DNA of 11,777 nucleotides from Betaproteobacteria bacterium (GCA_005888955.1 VBCS01000110.1:1-11777), one strand, 5' to 3'. Numbered from the stretch's first letter, positions 1 through 9,659 are shown. Translations and numbers: made by a program. The notes: a model not told the origin generated them from the letters alone.

Positions 1-507
1 GGACTTCTCGCGCAGTTGAATGAGCTGCAAGCCGTCCGCGATCGCCACCTGCGCGCGGCGCAGAAAGACGTCTTCGCCGAGGTCCTCGGCCATCGAGATG
101 CCGTAGATCAGCGGCAGCTCGAGTGCGCGCAGAATGACGGCGTTCGCGGGGAGCAGCGGCGCCACGTCGAATGCGCCGGGGGCCTGCCACGCGATCGCCT
201 GACCCATGCGGCCGCGCGGCTCGCCGCGCCAAGCGAAGATACGGAAGAAATTGAGCTCGACATCGGCATGCGGATAAGCGTAGCGCTGCACGAGCCACGG
301 CGCCGCACGCACGATCTGGATTCCCAGTTCCTCATCGAGCTCGCGCGCGAGCGCGATGGACGCCGATTCGCCCGCTTCGAGCTTGCCACCGGGAAACTCC
401 CAGTAGCCCGGATAAGGCGTGCCGGGGAGCCTCTGCGCGAGCAACACGCGGCCGTCGGTCCGTTGCAGAACGGCAACGGCCACTCGCACGATACCTGCGT
501 CGTTCAA
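1..507 (-). CDS. Nudix hydrolase fused to a ThiE/TenI-like domain (MutT type), 3' end cut off by the window
   Basis: The first 169 residues are visible and the gene runs off the left edge. A perfect Nudix box (G-x5-E-x7-R-E-U-x-E-E-x-G-U) lies at residues 41-63, from GKLEAGE to RELDEELGI. Family knowledge: such proteins hydrolyse oxidised nucleoside triphosphates such as 8-oxo-dGTP to monophosphates, in the cytoplasm, to prevent mutation. From about residue 128 (LPLIYGISMAEDLGED onwards, reaching IQLREKS at the edge) the sequence turns into the start of a thiamine-phosphate-synthase-like barrel. This two-domain form is common in betaproteobacteria, where the second domain's role is unclear. 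I chose the TTG at 507-505: it overlaps the TGA of the upstream ATPase gene and has AAGG four bases before it. A GTG at 489-487 is an alternative. The overlap implies translational coupling to the ATPase gene. Confidence 0.88.
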   Translation of the reverse strand, partial: MNDAGIVRVAVAVLQRTDGRVLLAQRLPGTPYPGYWEFPGGKLEAGESASIALARELDEELGIQIVRAAPWLVQRYAYPHADVELNFFRIFAWRGEPRGRMGQAIAWQAPGAFDVAPLLPANAVILRALELPLIYGISMAEDLGEDVFLRRAQVAIADGLQLIQLREKS

Positions 508-1412
508 CGTGCCTTGGCGGGCTTCAACGCGCGCGCTCCGGCGTGTGCGCGCGCGAACTGCCAGGCGACGCGGCCGCTGCGCGACCCGCGCTGAAGCGCG
601 AACTGGATCGCTTCGCGGTGCAGCGCCTCGAGCGCGCCGTCGTCGCGAGGCACCGACACCTCAAAGAAGCCCAGCCACTGGTCAACGGCCGCGAGATAGT
701 CGTCCTGGCTGAACGGATAGAACGAAATCCACAGCCCGAAGCGTTCGGAGAGCGAAATCTTTTCCTCGACCGACTCGCCGGGATGGACCTCCTCTCCTAC
801 GTGACGAGTCTCGAGATTCTCGCTGAAGTACTCGGGCAGCAGGTGTCGCCGGTTCGATGTCGCATAGATCAGCACGTTGACCGACGGAGCGGCGATGCTG
901 CCATCGAGCATCACCTTAAGAGCCTTGTAACCGGGCTCGTTGGCATCGAAGGAGAGGTCATCGCAGAACACGATGAATCTTTCCGGCCGGCCGTCGATCC
1001 GTTCGACGATGTCGGGCAGATCGACGAGGTCGCTCTTCTCGACCTCGATCAGGCGCAGACCCTTTGCGGCGTATTTGACCAGCATCGCTTTCACCAGCGA
1101 AGACTTGCCCGTGCCGCGGGAGCCGGTGAGGAGAACGTTGTTGGCGGGCAAGCCGGCGACGAACTGGCGTGTGTTCCCGTCGATGGCGCGCTTCTGGTCA
1201 TCGATCGCCACCAAATCGTCGAGTCGGATCGCCTGCGGATGCGGCACCGCCTGAACGAATCCGCGCTCGCCGCGCTTGCGCCAGCGGAACGCGTGCGCCC
1301 TCCAGTCGGGCTCTGCGGGCGGCACCGGCAACAATGCTTCGAGGCGAGCGAGGACGGCCTCGGCGCGGTCGAGCGCGCGGGTGAGCGAATCCGCTGCGGG
1401 TTTGCGCGGCAT
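504..1412 (-). CDS. DUF815-type P-loop ATPase
   Basis: This is a 302-residue cytoplasmic AAA-like ATPase of unknown function. Walker A is GSRGTGKS at residues 97-104, preceded by the typical stretch LPANNVLLTG. Walker B is the hydrophobic run ending CDD at residues 146-152. The stretch ERFGLWISFYPFSQDDYL near residue 240 is what I recognise as the conserved C-terminal block of the DUF815 family. The first 60 residues are helical and charged, with no signal peptide or membrane segment. The ATG at 1412-1410 is preferred because it overlaps the argJ stop codon as TGATG, the signature of coupled translation; an ATG 19 codons upstream would run deep into argJ. The substrate is not known. The context (argJ before, Nudix after, all overlapping) is, from memory, conserved in betaproteobacteria and does not reveal its job. 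Confidence 0.9.
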   Translation of the reverse strand: MPRKPAADSLTRALDRAEAVLARLEALLPVPPAEPDWRAHAFRWRKRGERGFVQAVPHPQAIRLDDLVAIDDQKRAIDGNTRQFVAGLPANNVLLTGSRGTGKSSLVKAMLVKYAAKGLRLIEVEKSDLVDLPDIVERIDGRPERFIVFCDDLSFDANEPGYKALKVMLDGSIAAPSVNVLIYATSNRRHLLPEYFSENLETRHVGEEVHPGESVEEKISLSERFGLWISFYPFSQDDYLAAVDQWLGFFEVSVPRDDGALEALHREAIQFALQRGSRSGRVAWQFARAHAGARALKPAKAR

Positions 1413-2641
1413 CAAGTGCGATAGTGGGCGTTGATGTTCACGTATTCGTGCGACAGGTCGCACGTCCACAGCATCGTTCGCGCCTGACCACGGTCAAGCG
1501 CGACGCGGACCGAAATCTCGGACTGGGCCATGACCCGTTTGCCGTCTTCCTCGCGATACGAGGGTGCGCGGCCGCCGTCGACGACAACCGCAACATCGTC
1601 GAGCCAGAACGACACGCGGCCGGGATTGAGGTCGCTGACTGCGGCGTTACCGATCGCGCAGACGATCCGTCCGAGGTTCGGATCGGAGGCAAAGAACGCC
1701 GTCTTGACCAGCGGCGAATGCGCAATCGCGCGCGCGACGCGGTCACACTCGCGCGTGTCGCGCCCGCCTTCGACGACGATCGCAATGAACTTGGTTGCGC
1801 CCTCGCCGTCACGCACCAACGCCTGGGCGAGCTCGATCGCGACCGCGGCGAGGGCGGCTCTCACGGCGCGCAGCCGCGGATCGTCGTCGCGTTCGAGCGC
1901 TCGCATCGGCGCCCGGTGCGTGGAGATCACCACGAAACTGTCGTTGGTCGAAGTGTCGCCGTCGATCGTGACGCGGTTGAACGACTCGCAGGCGATGTCC
2001 GCTGCAAGCCTGTCGAGCAATGCACGGGCGATCGGCGCGTCGGTCGCGACAAAGCCGAGCATCGTCGCCATGTTCGGCGCGATCATGCCGGCGCCCTTGG
2101 CAATGCCCGTGACGGTGATGGGGACGCCGTCGATTTCGGTGCGGCGCGACGCGCCTTTCGGTACCGTGTCGGTTGTCATGATCGCGCGCACCGCGGCAAA
2201 CCATCCGTGCTCCGCGAGCGCGGCCCTGCATTCGGGCAGCGTCGCCACGATCCTTTCCAGCGGCAGCGGCTCCATGATTACGCCGGTCGAAAAGGGCAGC
2301 ACCGCGTCCGGCGCACAGCCGACGAGCTCGGCCACCGCCGCGCAGGTGGCGCGCGCGTCGGCGAGACCTCGCTCGCCCGTTCCGGCGTTGGCGTTGCCGG
2401 CGTTGACGACGAGCGCACGTATCGACTCGGCGCGCGCAAGGTGTTCGCGGCAGATCGTCACCGGCGCCGCGCAGAAGCGATTTTGCGTGAAGACGCCCGC
2501 CGCCTGCGTTCCGGGCGCCAGGCTCACGAGCAGGAGATCGTCACGCGACCAGTTCTTGATGCGAGCCGCTGCGGTGCCCAGCGCGGCTCCGGCAACCGGC
2601 AGCAGCTGCTCGGGCGTCGGAGGCGTGTAATTGACAGGCAT
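1412..2641 (-). CDS. argJ: Bifunctional glutamate N-acetyltransferase / ornithine acetyltransferase ArgJ
   Basis: A 409-residue protein of full family length. ArgJ moves the acetyl group from N-acetylornithine to glutamate in the cyclic arginine pathway; many members also use acetyl-CoA to start the pathway. Visible hallmarks are the autocleavage motif APNMATML with the nucleophile Thr193 (cleavage after Ala192 gives the alpha and beta chains), the STGVI oxyanion-hole segment around residues 118-122, TTDTVPK at 156-162, and a C-terminal ending VNINAHYRT of the usual kind. The ATG at 2641-2639 gives the N-terminus MPVNYTPPTPEQL; an in-frame ATG 17 codons upstream is less likely because it adds non-homologous residues. 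The ribosome binding site is weak. A TAGAAT box at 2672-2667 could be a -10 element, but no good -35 is seen. The stop overlaps the start of the ATPase gene. Confidence 0.95.
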   Translation of the reverse strand: MPVNYTPPTPEQLLPVAGAALGTAAARIKNWSRDDLLLVSLAPGTQAAGVFTQNRFCAAPVTICREHLARAESIRALVVNAGNANAGTGERGLADARATCAAVAELVGCAPDAVLPFSTGVIMEPLPLERIVATLPECRAALAEHGWFAAVRAIMTTDTVPKGASRRTEIDGVPITVTGIAKGAGMIAPNMATMLGFVATDAPIARALLDRLAADIACESFNRVTIDGDTSTNDSFVVISTHRAPMRALERDDDPRLRAVRAALAAVAIELAQALVRDGEGATKFIAIVVEGGRDTRECDRVARAIAHSPLVKTAFFASDPNLGRIVCAIGNAAVSDLNPGRVSFWLDDVAVVVDGGRAPSYREEDGKRVMAQSEISVRVALDRGQARTMLWTCDLSHEYVNINAHYRT

Positions 2642-2705
2642 CTTTGCTGAGACCGACTCGCCGAAGATTCTAAAGCATTGCCCGTCGTGCACGCCGTAGA
2701 GAGGC

Positions 2706-2851
2706 GAAGCCGTCTTGAGACGCGTTACGAACAGCCCCGAAGGCGCGAAGCCCCCAAGCGAGCCCCGAGATAGTACAAGTTAAGTACAGCGAGGGGCGAG
2801 CGAGGAAACGACAAAGCCATCGGGGCGCTTGAGTAGCGGGTGAGACGGCTT

Positions 2852-2852
<1 letters not shown>
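2706..2852. repeat. 147-base intergenic segment bounded by a perfect 10-bp inverted repeat (possible small non-autonomous element)
   Basis: The gap between secA and argJ (2642-2851) contains no convincing gene. Its ends are GAAGCCGTCT at 2706-2715 and the exact reverse complement AGACGGCTTC at 2843-2852; the outer end coincides with the last base of the secA stop codon. TAGA is found just outside both sides (2697-2700 and 2853-2856), although on the left it sits five bases away from the repeat, so a target duplication is only weakly suggested. Inside are GC-rich iterations of GCGAG/GGGGC and the small palindromic stretch GTACTTAACTTGTAC. The segment has the look of a dispersed intergenic repeat (inference). 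A chance inverted repeat or a regulatory hairpin region is the alternative. Confidence 0.4.
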
Positions 2853-5590
<2,738 letters not shown>

Positions 5591-5617
5591 CTTCGGTTAG
5601 CTGATGCCGCCGGCCCG

Positions 5618-5649
5618 AAAAAGCAAGGGGTGAGGATCCCCTCACCCCT
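5618..5649 (-). terminator. Rho-independent terminator after the M23 peptidase gene
   Basis: A perfect 10-bp stem, AGGGGTGAGG at 5626-5635 against CCTCACCCCT at 5640-5649, closes a four-base loop. Read on the minus strand it is followed, after TGC, by a run of five T (5622-5618). It sits 26 bases after the stop codon of the peptidase gene and just before secA. The short T-run and the three-base gap make it a moderate rather than ideal terminator. Confidence 0.7.
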
Positions 5650-5675
5650 GCCTTGCGCTAACGCGCCCGTATGGA

Positions 5676-6602
5676 TCAGCTAGCGGACTGCAGGAAGCGG
5701 GCCGGGTTCTGGGGCGCGCCGTTCAACCGCACTTCGAAATGCAGGTGCGGGCCGGTGGCGCGGCCGGTCGAGCCCACCGCGGCAACTCTCTGGCCCCGGA
5801 CTACCAGGTCACCCTCTTTGACGAGCAGCATCGAGCAGTGCGCGTAACGTGTTACCAGCCCGTTACCATGGTCGATCTCGATCATCTTACCATATTGAGG
5901 ATGAACGTCCGCGAAGATGACCTTGCCGCTCGCGGCCGCGACGATCGGGGTGCCGGTCTCGGTGGGAAAGTCCAGGCCTTCGTGAAAACCCTTCTGGCCC
6001 GTGAACGGATCGATGCGCCAGCCGTAGCTCGACGAAAGCCAGCCGCCGTCTACCGGGGGGAGCGACGGCAGGAATTTCTTATTGACCGAGCTGCTGACGA
6101 GCAGCGCCTCGAGTACCCCGAGCTGATCGGATCGCTCTTCGACCTGACGCGACAACGCTCCGAGCAACCCGCTGAACTCGTCGACCGAAAGTTCATGCGA
6201 CAACGTTGGCGCCGGACCGCCGCGGGCGGGCGCCTTTCCCGGTTCCGACGGCGGCGGCAGATCCTTCGGTTTCAATCCCGCCATTTGCGCGAGCCGCTCG
6301 CCCAGACCATCGAGCTGCAGCAACTGGGCCTGCAACTCTCCAAGCTTGACCGCCATCGCGTTAAGATGGCCCTGAACAACCTCCTGAGAGCGCCGCGCTT
6401 CCTGCCGCTGGTCGTCGAGAAGGATCGCCTGCAACAGTGGATGGTTGATCGACGCCGCGTAGCGCAACGTGACATAGTTGAAAAGCAGAGTGAAGGACAG
6501 GAACAGCACCAGCAGGCCGAAGCCCCCGAGGGCCCAGTGGCGCCAGTCCAGCGTGAGCGTTCGGGCCCGGGCCATCGCGCCGGACACGACGATGATATTC
6601 AA
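5676..6602 (-). CDS. Membrane-anchored M23 (LytM-type) peptidoglycan endopeptidase
   Basis: A 308-residue protein. It starts at TTG 6602-6600, chosen because GGAGGAAGG lies four bases upstream and because the resulting N-terminus (LNIIVVSGAMARARTLTL) matches how I recall relatives beginning; ATG starts farther upstream lack such a site. One transmembrane helix spans about residues 22-43. It is followed by a helical region likely to form a coiled coil (55-110), a Pro/Gly linker (114-132), a second helical stretch, and a C-terminal M23 domain from about 185. Zinc and catalytic residues are present: H207 and D211 in HEGLDF, H255 in RYAHC, and H286/H288 in GPHLHFE. It should therefore be active and face the periplasm, cutting peptide cross-links in the cell wall. 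It is divergent from dciA, with 37 bases between the two starts. Confidence 0.92.
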   Translation of the reverse strand: MNIIVVSGAMARARTLTLDWRHWALGGFGLLVLFLSFTLLFNYVTLRYAASINHPLLQAILLDDQRQEARRSQEVVQGHLNAMAVKLGELQAQLLQLDGLGERLAQMAGLKPKDLPPPSEPGKAPARGGPAPTLSHELSVDEFSGLLGALSRQVEERSDQLGVLEALLVSSSVNKKFLPSLPPVDGGWLSSSYGWRIDPFTGQKGFHEGLDFPTETGTPIVAAASGKVIFADVHPQYGKMIEIDHGNGLVTRYAHCSMLLVKEGDLVVRGQRVAAVGSTGRATGPHLHFEVRLNGAPQNPARFLQSAS

Positions 6603-6639
6603 GTGACCTTCCTCCGCTCCTGCCCCATGTGCGATCCCC

Positions 6640-7116
6640 ATGCGCCCGCTGGGACACATACTTTCTGCTGAAACGACGTTCGCCGGCTTTCTGGATCGTC
6701 GCCGGAATGAGCTGGCAATCCTTCATCACGTCCGGCGCAATTTGCCGCCGGCGCTTGCCGCCCAGGTCGGCATTGCCGCTGTGGAGCCGCCCGAGCTCGC
6801 GTTGCTTGCGAGCAGCGGGGCGGTCGGTGCGTTACTCCGTCAGCGCGTCCCGGACCTGGTCGAGAAACTCGCGCATGCGGGGTGGCAATTTACTGGAATA
6901 CGGGTTCGGGTGCAACCCCGTCCACCTCGGCAATCATCGAAAAAACACACGATAAAACAACTGGATGGCCTATCAGCGGCCACGTTGCGCGCGCATGCCG
7001 AACGGCTTGCCGACCCGGAGCTTGCCGCCGCATTGCGGCGGCTGGCAGATCACGGTGCGGCCCCGTCAGACGATGAGGAGGCGCTGGGCAGCGTAAAAAA
7101 GCAGCGCTCCGAGTAA
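6640..7116 (+). CDS. dciA: DUF721 family protein, probable DciA replicative helicase-loading factor
   Basis: This is the only plus-strand gene, 158 residues long. The first ~95 residues, containing LPPALAAQV, ELALLASSGAVGALLRQRVPDLVEKL and FTGIRVRVQ, match the DUF721/DciA fold (an RNA-binding KH-like domain). Family knowledge: DciA is the ancestral loader or recruiter of the DnaB helicase in bacteria lacking DnaC/DnaI. The remaining residues are basic and then helical and alanine-rich (LSAATLRAHAERLADPELAAALRRL), as in many betaproteobacterial members. No strong ribosome binding site precedes the ATG at 6640. The start region lies close to the divergent M23 peptidase start, so the promoters must overlap or lie within the neighbouring gene. 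Its last 51 bases overlap, antisense, the end of the small membrane protein gene. The family call is fairly sure; the helicase role is inferred. Confidence 0.82.
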   Translation: MRPLGHILSAETTFAGFLDRRRNELAILHHVRRNLPPALAAQVGIAAVEPPELALLASSGAVGALLRQRVPDLVEKLAHAGWQFTGIRVRVQPRPPRQSSKKHTIKQLDGLSAATLRAHAERLADPELAAALRRLADHGAAPSDDEEALGSVKKQRSE

Positions 7117-7248
7117 AAGCAGAAGCGTGTACTTCAGCACTCGGCCGATAAAGCGCAGATAGCGTCGGTCGCGCTTGACGAGATAGCCTACCGCCGCGCC
7201 GGCGATGGCGGCGAAGGCGAAGAACAGCAGCAGCCGCACCAGGACCAA
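7066..7248 (-). CDS. Small conserved membrane protein of unknown function
   Basis: A 60-residue protein with two hydrophobic helices (about residues 4-23 and 38-57) separated by a very basic loop, KRDRRYLRFIGRVLKY. By the positive-inside rule this loop should be cytoplasmic, giving a hairpin with both ends in the periplasm. It starts with TTG at 7248-7246; a GTG three codons later is an alternative, and neither has a clear ribosome binding site. I recall similar short proteins between lpxC and dciA in other betaproteobacteria, which supports it as a real gene. It is downstream of lpxC on the same strand (106-base gap) and could be cotranscribed with it. Its 3' end is antisense to the end of dciA. 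No function is proposed. Confidence 0.65.
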   Translation of the reverse strand: MVLVRLLLFFAFAAIAGAAVGYLVKRDRRYLRFIGRVLKYTLLLLLGALLFYAAQRLLIV

Positions 7249-7354
7249 GGGAGTAACTCGAGCCGAATCCGACGTGAAGACCCGGGCGCCGGGCGTGCGA
7301 TCACGGGTCGATCCCGCCCACTGCGGATGTCACCCGGTGAACGGCACCTGGAGA

Positions 7355-8269
7355 TCAGGCCGGCTGCAGCTGCCAGGCCAGAAACGCGCTCGGCACCTCG
7401 GCGGGAGCGTCGAAGGTCACCAACTCCCACGCCTCCGGTCGGGCGAGGAGTGCGCGGGACAGCGCGTTGTTGAGTGTGTGCCCGGACTTGAACGCAGCGT
7501 AGGTCCCGATCAACGGATGGCCAAGCAGATACAGGTCGCCGATCGCGTCGAGCACCTTGTGAATGGCAAACTCGTTGTCGTAACGCAGGCCTTCGCTGTT
7601 CAAGACGCGCGTCTCGTCGAGCACGATCGCGTTCTGCAAGCTGCCGCCGAGCGCCAGGCCCGCAGCGCGCATCGCCTCGACGTCCGCCATGAATCCGAAG
7701 GTGCGGGCGCGGCTGACTTCCTTGGTATAGGAATGCTCGGCAAAGTCGATGACGACGTGCCGGTTCTCGGTTCCGAAGACGGGATGCGGAAAGTCGATCG
7801 TGAAGTCGAGCTTGAACCCGTGGTAGGCCTCGAAGCGCGCCCACTTGTCGTCCAGGCGTACCTCGACCGGCTCCTTGATCCGCAGGTAGCGTTTGCGTGC
7901 CGCCTGCTCCTCGATACCTGCCGACTGCAGCAGGAACACGAAGGGACCGGCGCTGCCGTCCATGATCGGAAGCTCGGGTCCGGCGACGTCGACGTGCAGA
8001 TTGTCGATACCGAGCCCGGCGAGCGCGGACATCAGATGCTCGACCGTCGAGATCTTGACGCCGTCCTTCTCCAGCGACGATGACAGGCGCGTGTCGCCGA
8101 CATTCGCCGCGAGCGCAGGAATCGCTACGGACTGAGCCAGATCGACGCGGTGAAAAACGATCCCCGAGTCGGGCGGAGCCGGCCGCAGCGTCAGATCGAC
8201 CCGCGCACCGGTGTGCAGACCCACGCCGGTGGTCTTGATCGAGCTTTTGAGCGTGCGCTGTTTGAGCAT
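7355..8269 (-). CDS. lpxC: UDP-3-O-acyl-N-acetylglucosamine deacetylase LpxC
   Basis: A 304-residue protein of normal length. LpxC is the zinc-dependent cytoplasmic deacetylase that commits the cell to lipid A synthesis. Zinc ligands and catalytic residues are all visible: E77 and H78 in STVEHLMSAL, H237 and D241 in NEFAIHKVLDAIGD, and H264 in KSGHTLNNA. The N-terminus MLKQRTLKSSIKTTGVGLHTG is classical. The gene follows ftsZ as in many proteobacteria, with 116 bases between its ATG and the TAG that ends the out-of-frame ftsZ tail. That gap contains TGCTACCAT (8348-8340 on the minus strand), an extended -10 candidate without a -35 match, and a short GC-rich hairpin. The ribosome binding site is weak, compatible with translation limited by regulation (inference). 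Confidence 0.97.
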   Translation of the reverse strand: MLKQRTLKSSIKTTGVGLHTGARVDLTLRPAPPDSGIVFHRVDLAQSVAIPALAANVGDTRLSSSLEKDGVKISTVEHLMSALAGLGIDNLHVDVAGPELPIMDGSAGPFVFLLQSAGIEEQAARKRYLRIKEPVEVRLDDKWARFEAYHGFKLDFTIDFPHPVFGTENRHVVIDFAEHSYTKEVSRARTFGFMADVEAMRAAGLALGGSLQNAIVLDETRVLNSEGLRYDNEFAIHKVLDAIGDLYLLGHPLIGTYAAFKSGHTLNNALSRALLARPEAWELVTFDAPAEVPSAFLAWQLQPA

Positions 8270-8275
8270 CGTGGC

Positions 8276-9487
8276 TTAGGCTTTCCGTGCCGTATCCGAA
8301 AGACGCAGCGTCGGCATTGAACCGCGCGGGAAGGCCGCTATGGTAGCACAGCGTCCCGCGGCGACGGCCGCCGCTTCGTCGCGCTTTAGTCGGCCTGCTT
8401 CCTCAAGAAAGCCGGAATGTCCGAAGGATCGAAGCCCGGCGAAGGCGGGCCGCTCGGCGCCGCTGTGCGCCCGCGGCGGATCACCGCGGGGGTCCGCTCC
8501 AGCCGATCGTAATCGACCGCTTCGCTGCCACCCATTCCGGCCCAGCCCGGTCGCAACCATCGTGACACGCAGACGGTCTTCCATCGCGTCGTCGATCACC
8601 GTGCCGACGATCACCATCGCATCCTCGGCGGTAAACGCCTTGATCGTGTTCATGACTTCGTGATACTCCTTCATCTTGAGTCCCGCCGAGGCCGTGATGT
8701 TGACGAGTACACCGCGCGCACCGGCGAGATTGACTTCCTCGAGCAGCGGGCTCGCGACCGCGCGTTCCGCGGCCTGACGCGCCCGATCGGCACCGCCGGC
8801 AGTCGCCGAGCCCATCATCGCCATGCCGACTTCCGACATCACGGTGCGCACATCGGCGAAATCGACGTTGACGAGTCCCGGGTAGTTGATGACTTCGGCG
8901 ATTCCGGCAACCGCGCTGTGCAGCACCTCGTTCGCGGCAGCATAGGCGTCGAGCACCGATACTTCTTCGCCGAGCACCTGCATCAGCTTGTCGTTCGGGA
9001 TGATGATCAGCGAATCGACGATCTTTGCGAGCTCGTCGATTCCGACCTGCGCCACCTTCTGCCGCTTGCCCTCGAACTTGAACGGACGGGTCACGACGGC
9101 TACCGAAAGAATGCCGTGGTCCTTCGCCACTTGCGCCACGACGGGCGCGGCTCCGGTGCCGGTGCCGCCGCCCATGCCGGCGGTGATGAACACCATGTCC
9201 GCGCCGTCGATCGACTCGGCGATGCGATCGCGATCTTCCATCGCCGCGTCGCGACCGATCTCCGGTCGCGCGCCTGCGCCGAGCCCGCGCGTCAGGTTCG
9301 TGCCGAGTTGCAGCTGGGTGCGTGCCGTCGAGCGCTTGAGCGCCTGCGCGTCGGTGTTGGCAGCGATGAACTCCACGCCTGCGAGGCCCTTGCCGATCAT
9401 GTGCTCCACGGCGTTGCCGCCGCAGCCACCCACGCCGATGACCTTGATGACCGCTTCCTGCGGGCTCTGATCGATGATCTCAAACAT
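8276..9487 (-). CDS. ftsZ: Cell division GTPase FtsZ, frameshifted near its 3' end
   Basis: FtsZ is the tubulin-like GTPase that forms the division ring. Residues 1-316 are a normal FtsZ GTPase: GVGGCGGNAV (19-27), NTDAQAL (44-50), the tubulin signature GGGTGTG (107-113), and the T7 loop NVDFADV (207-213) with the catalytic aspartates. After VTMVATGLG at residue 316 the literal frame runs 87 more residues (to 403) that do not resemble FtsZ and lack the C-terminal peptide. The expected tail is intact one frame over and ends at 8386. Skipping base 8539 joins the two parts into a 366-residue FtsZ. The start is firm: ATG at 9487-9485 with AAGGAG seven bases upstream. A sequencing or assembly error is the likeliest cause; the gene is essential. 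Confidence 0.9.
   Translation of the reverse strand: MFEIIDQSPQEAVIKVIGVGGCGGNAVEHMIGKGLAGVEFIAANTDAQALKRSTARTQLQLGTNLTRGLGAGARPEIGRDAAMEDRDRIAESIDGADMVFITAGMGGGTGTGAAPVVAQVAKDHGILSVAVVTRPFKFEGKRQKVAQVGIDELAKIVDSLIIIPNDKLMQVLGEEVSVLDAYAAANEVLHSAVAGIAEVINYPGLVNVDFADVRTVMSEVGMAMMGSATAGGADRARQAAERAVASPLLEEVNLAGARGVLVNITASAGLKMKEYHEVMNTIKAFTAEDAMVIVGTVIDDAMEDRLRVTMVATGLGRNGWQRSGRLRSAGADPRGDPPRAHSGAERPAFAGLRSFGHSGFLEEAGRLKRDEAAAVAAGRCATIAAFPRGSMPTLRLSDTARKA
8386..8538 (-). other. ftsZ: Out-of-frame FtsZ C-terminal tail (linker and conserved C-terminal peptide)
   Basis: The frame shifted by one base from the end of the FtsZ GTPase domain encodes 50 residues, starting GMGGSEAVDYDRLERTPAV and ending SDIPAFLRKQAD with TAG at 8388-8386. 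The blocks YDRLERTPAVIRRGR and DIPAFLRKQAD match the ends of proteobacterial FtsZ proteins, which dock FtsA, ZipA and other partners. It is the true 3' part of ftsZ, not a separate gene. Confidence 0.88.
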
Positions 9488-9540
9488 GATGTGCTCCTTT
9501 TCCTGTCGAGTTGAAAGATTTGTGGCTCTACGCTCTCGTT

Positions 9541-9654
9541 TTTTCGTCGTACTTGCTGCCGCAAATCGACGGGCTTTGCCCGCGATCTGACGCTGACTTT
9601 TCCTGGTATTTATCGCCGAAAATCGACGGGCTTCGCCCGTGATTTTCGGGTGAC
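9541..9654. repeat. Two tandem 57-base palindromic repeats in the ftsA-ftsZ gap
   Basis: Copies 9541-9597 and 9598-9654 match at 43 of 57 positions by hand count. Each contains the core AAATCGACGGGCTT followed by GCCCG. The second copy folds into a very stable hairpin: 9616-9624 (CCGAAAATC) pairs with 9641-9649, and 9626-9631 pairs with 9635-9640 around a TTC loop, with one bulged G. The first copy keeps the inner stem but has lost most outer pairing. It resembles REP-like extragenic palindromes. The effect on ftsZ expression is unknown; it could stabilise mRNA ends or reduce readthrough from ftsA. Confidence 0.75.
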
Positions 9655-9659
9655 TGTTC

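Noticed and set aside
543..2650. Long plus-strand open frames opposite argJ and the DUF815 ATPase
   Set aside because: Both are mirror frames of well-supported genes, with low-complexity Arg/Ala-rich proteins and no motifs.
2667..2672. TAGAAT as a -10 box for argJ
   Set aside because: It is a good -10 match and well placed, but no -35 resembling TTGACA lies 16-18 bases upstream, so it is noted in the argJ entry and not called a promoter.
7290..7330. CCCGG-GCG-CCGGG hairpin after lpxC as a terminator
   Set aside because: The stem is short and no T-run follows on the minus strand.
8340..8348. TGCTACCAT as an extended -10 for lpxC
   Set aside because: The -35 region is plain GC-rich sequence and the match is weak; it could be chance.
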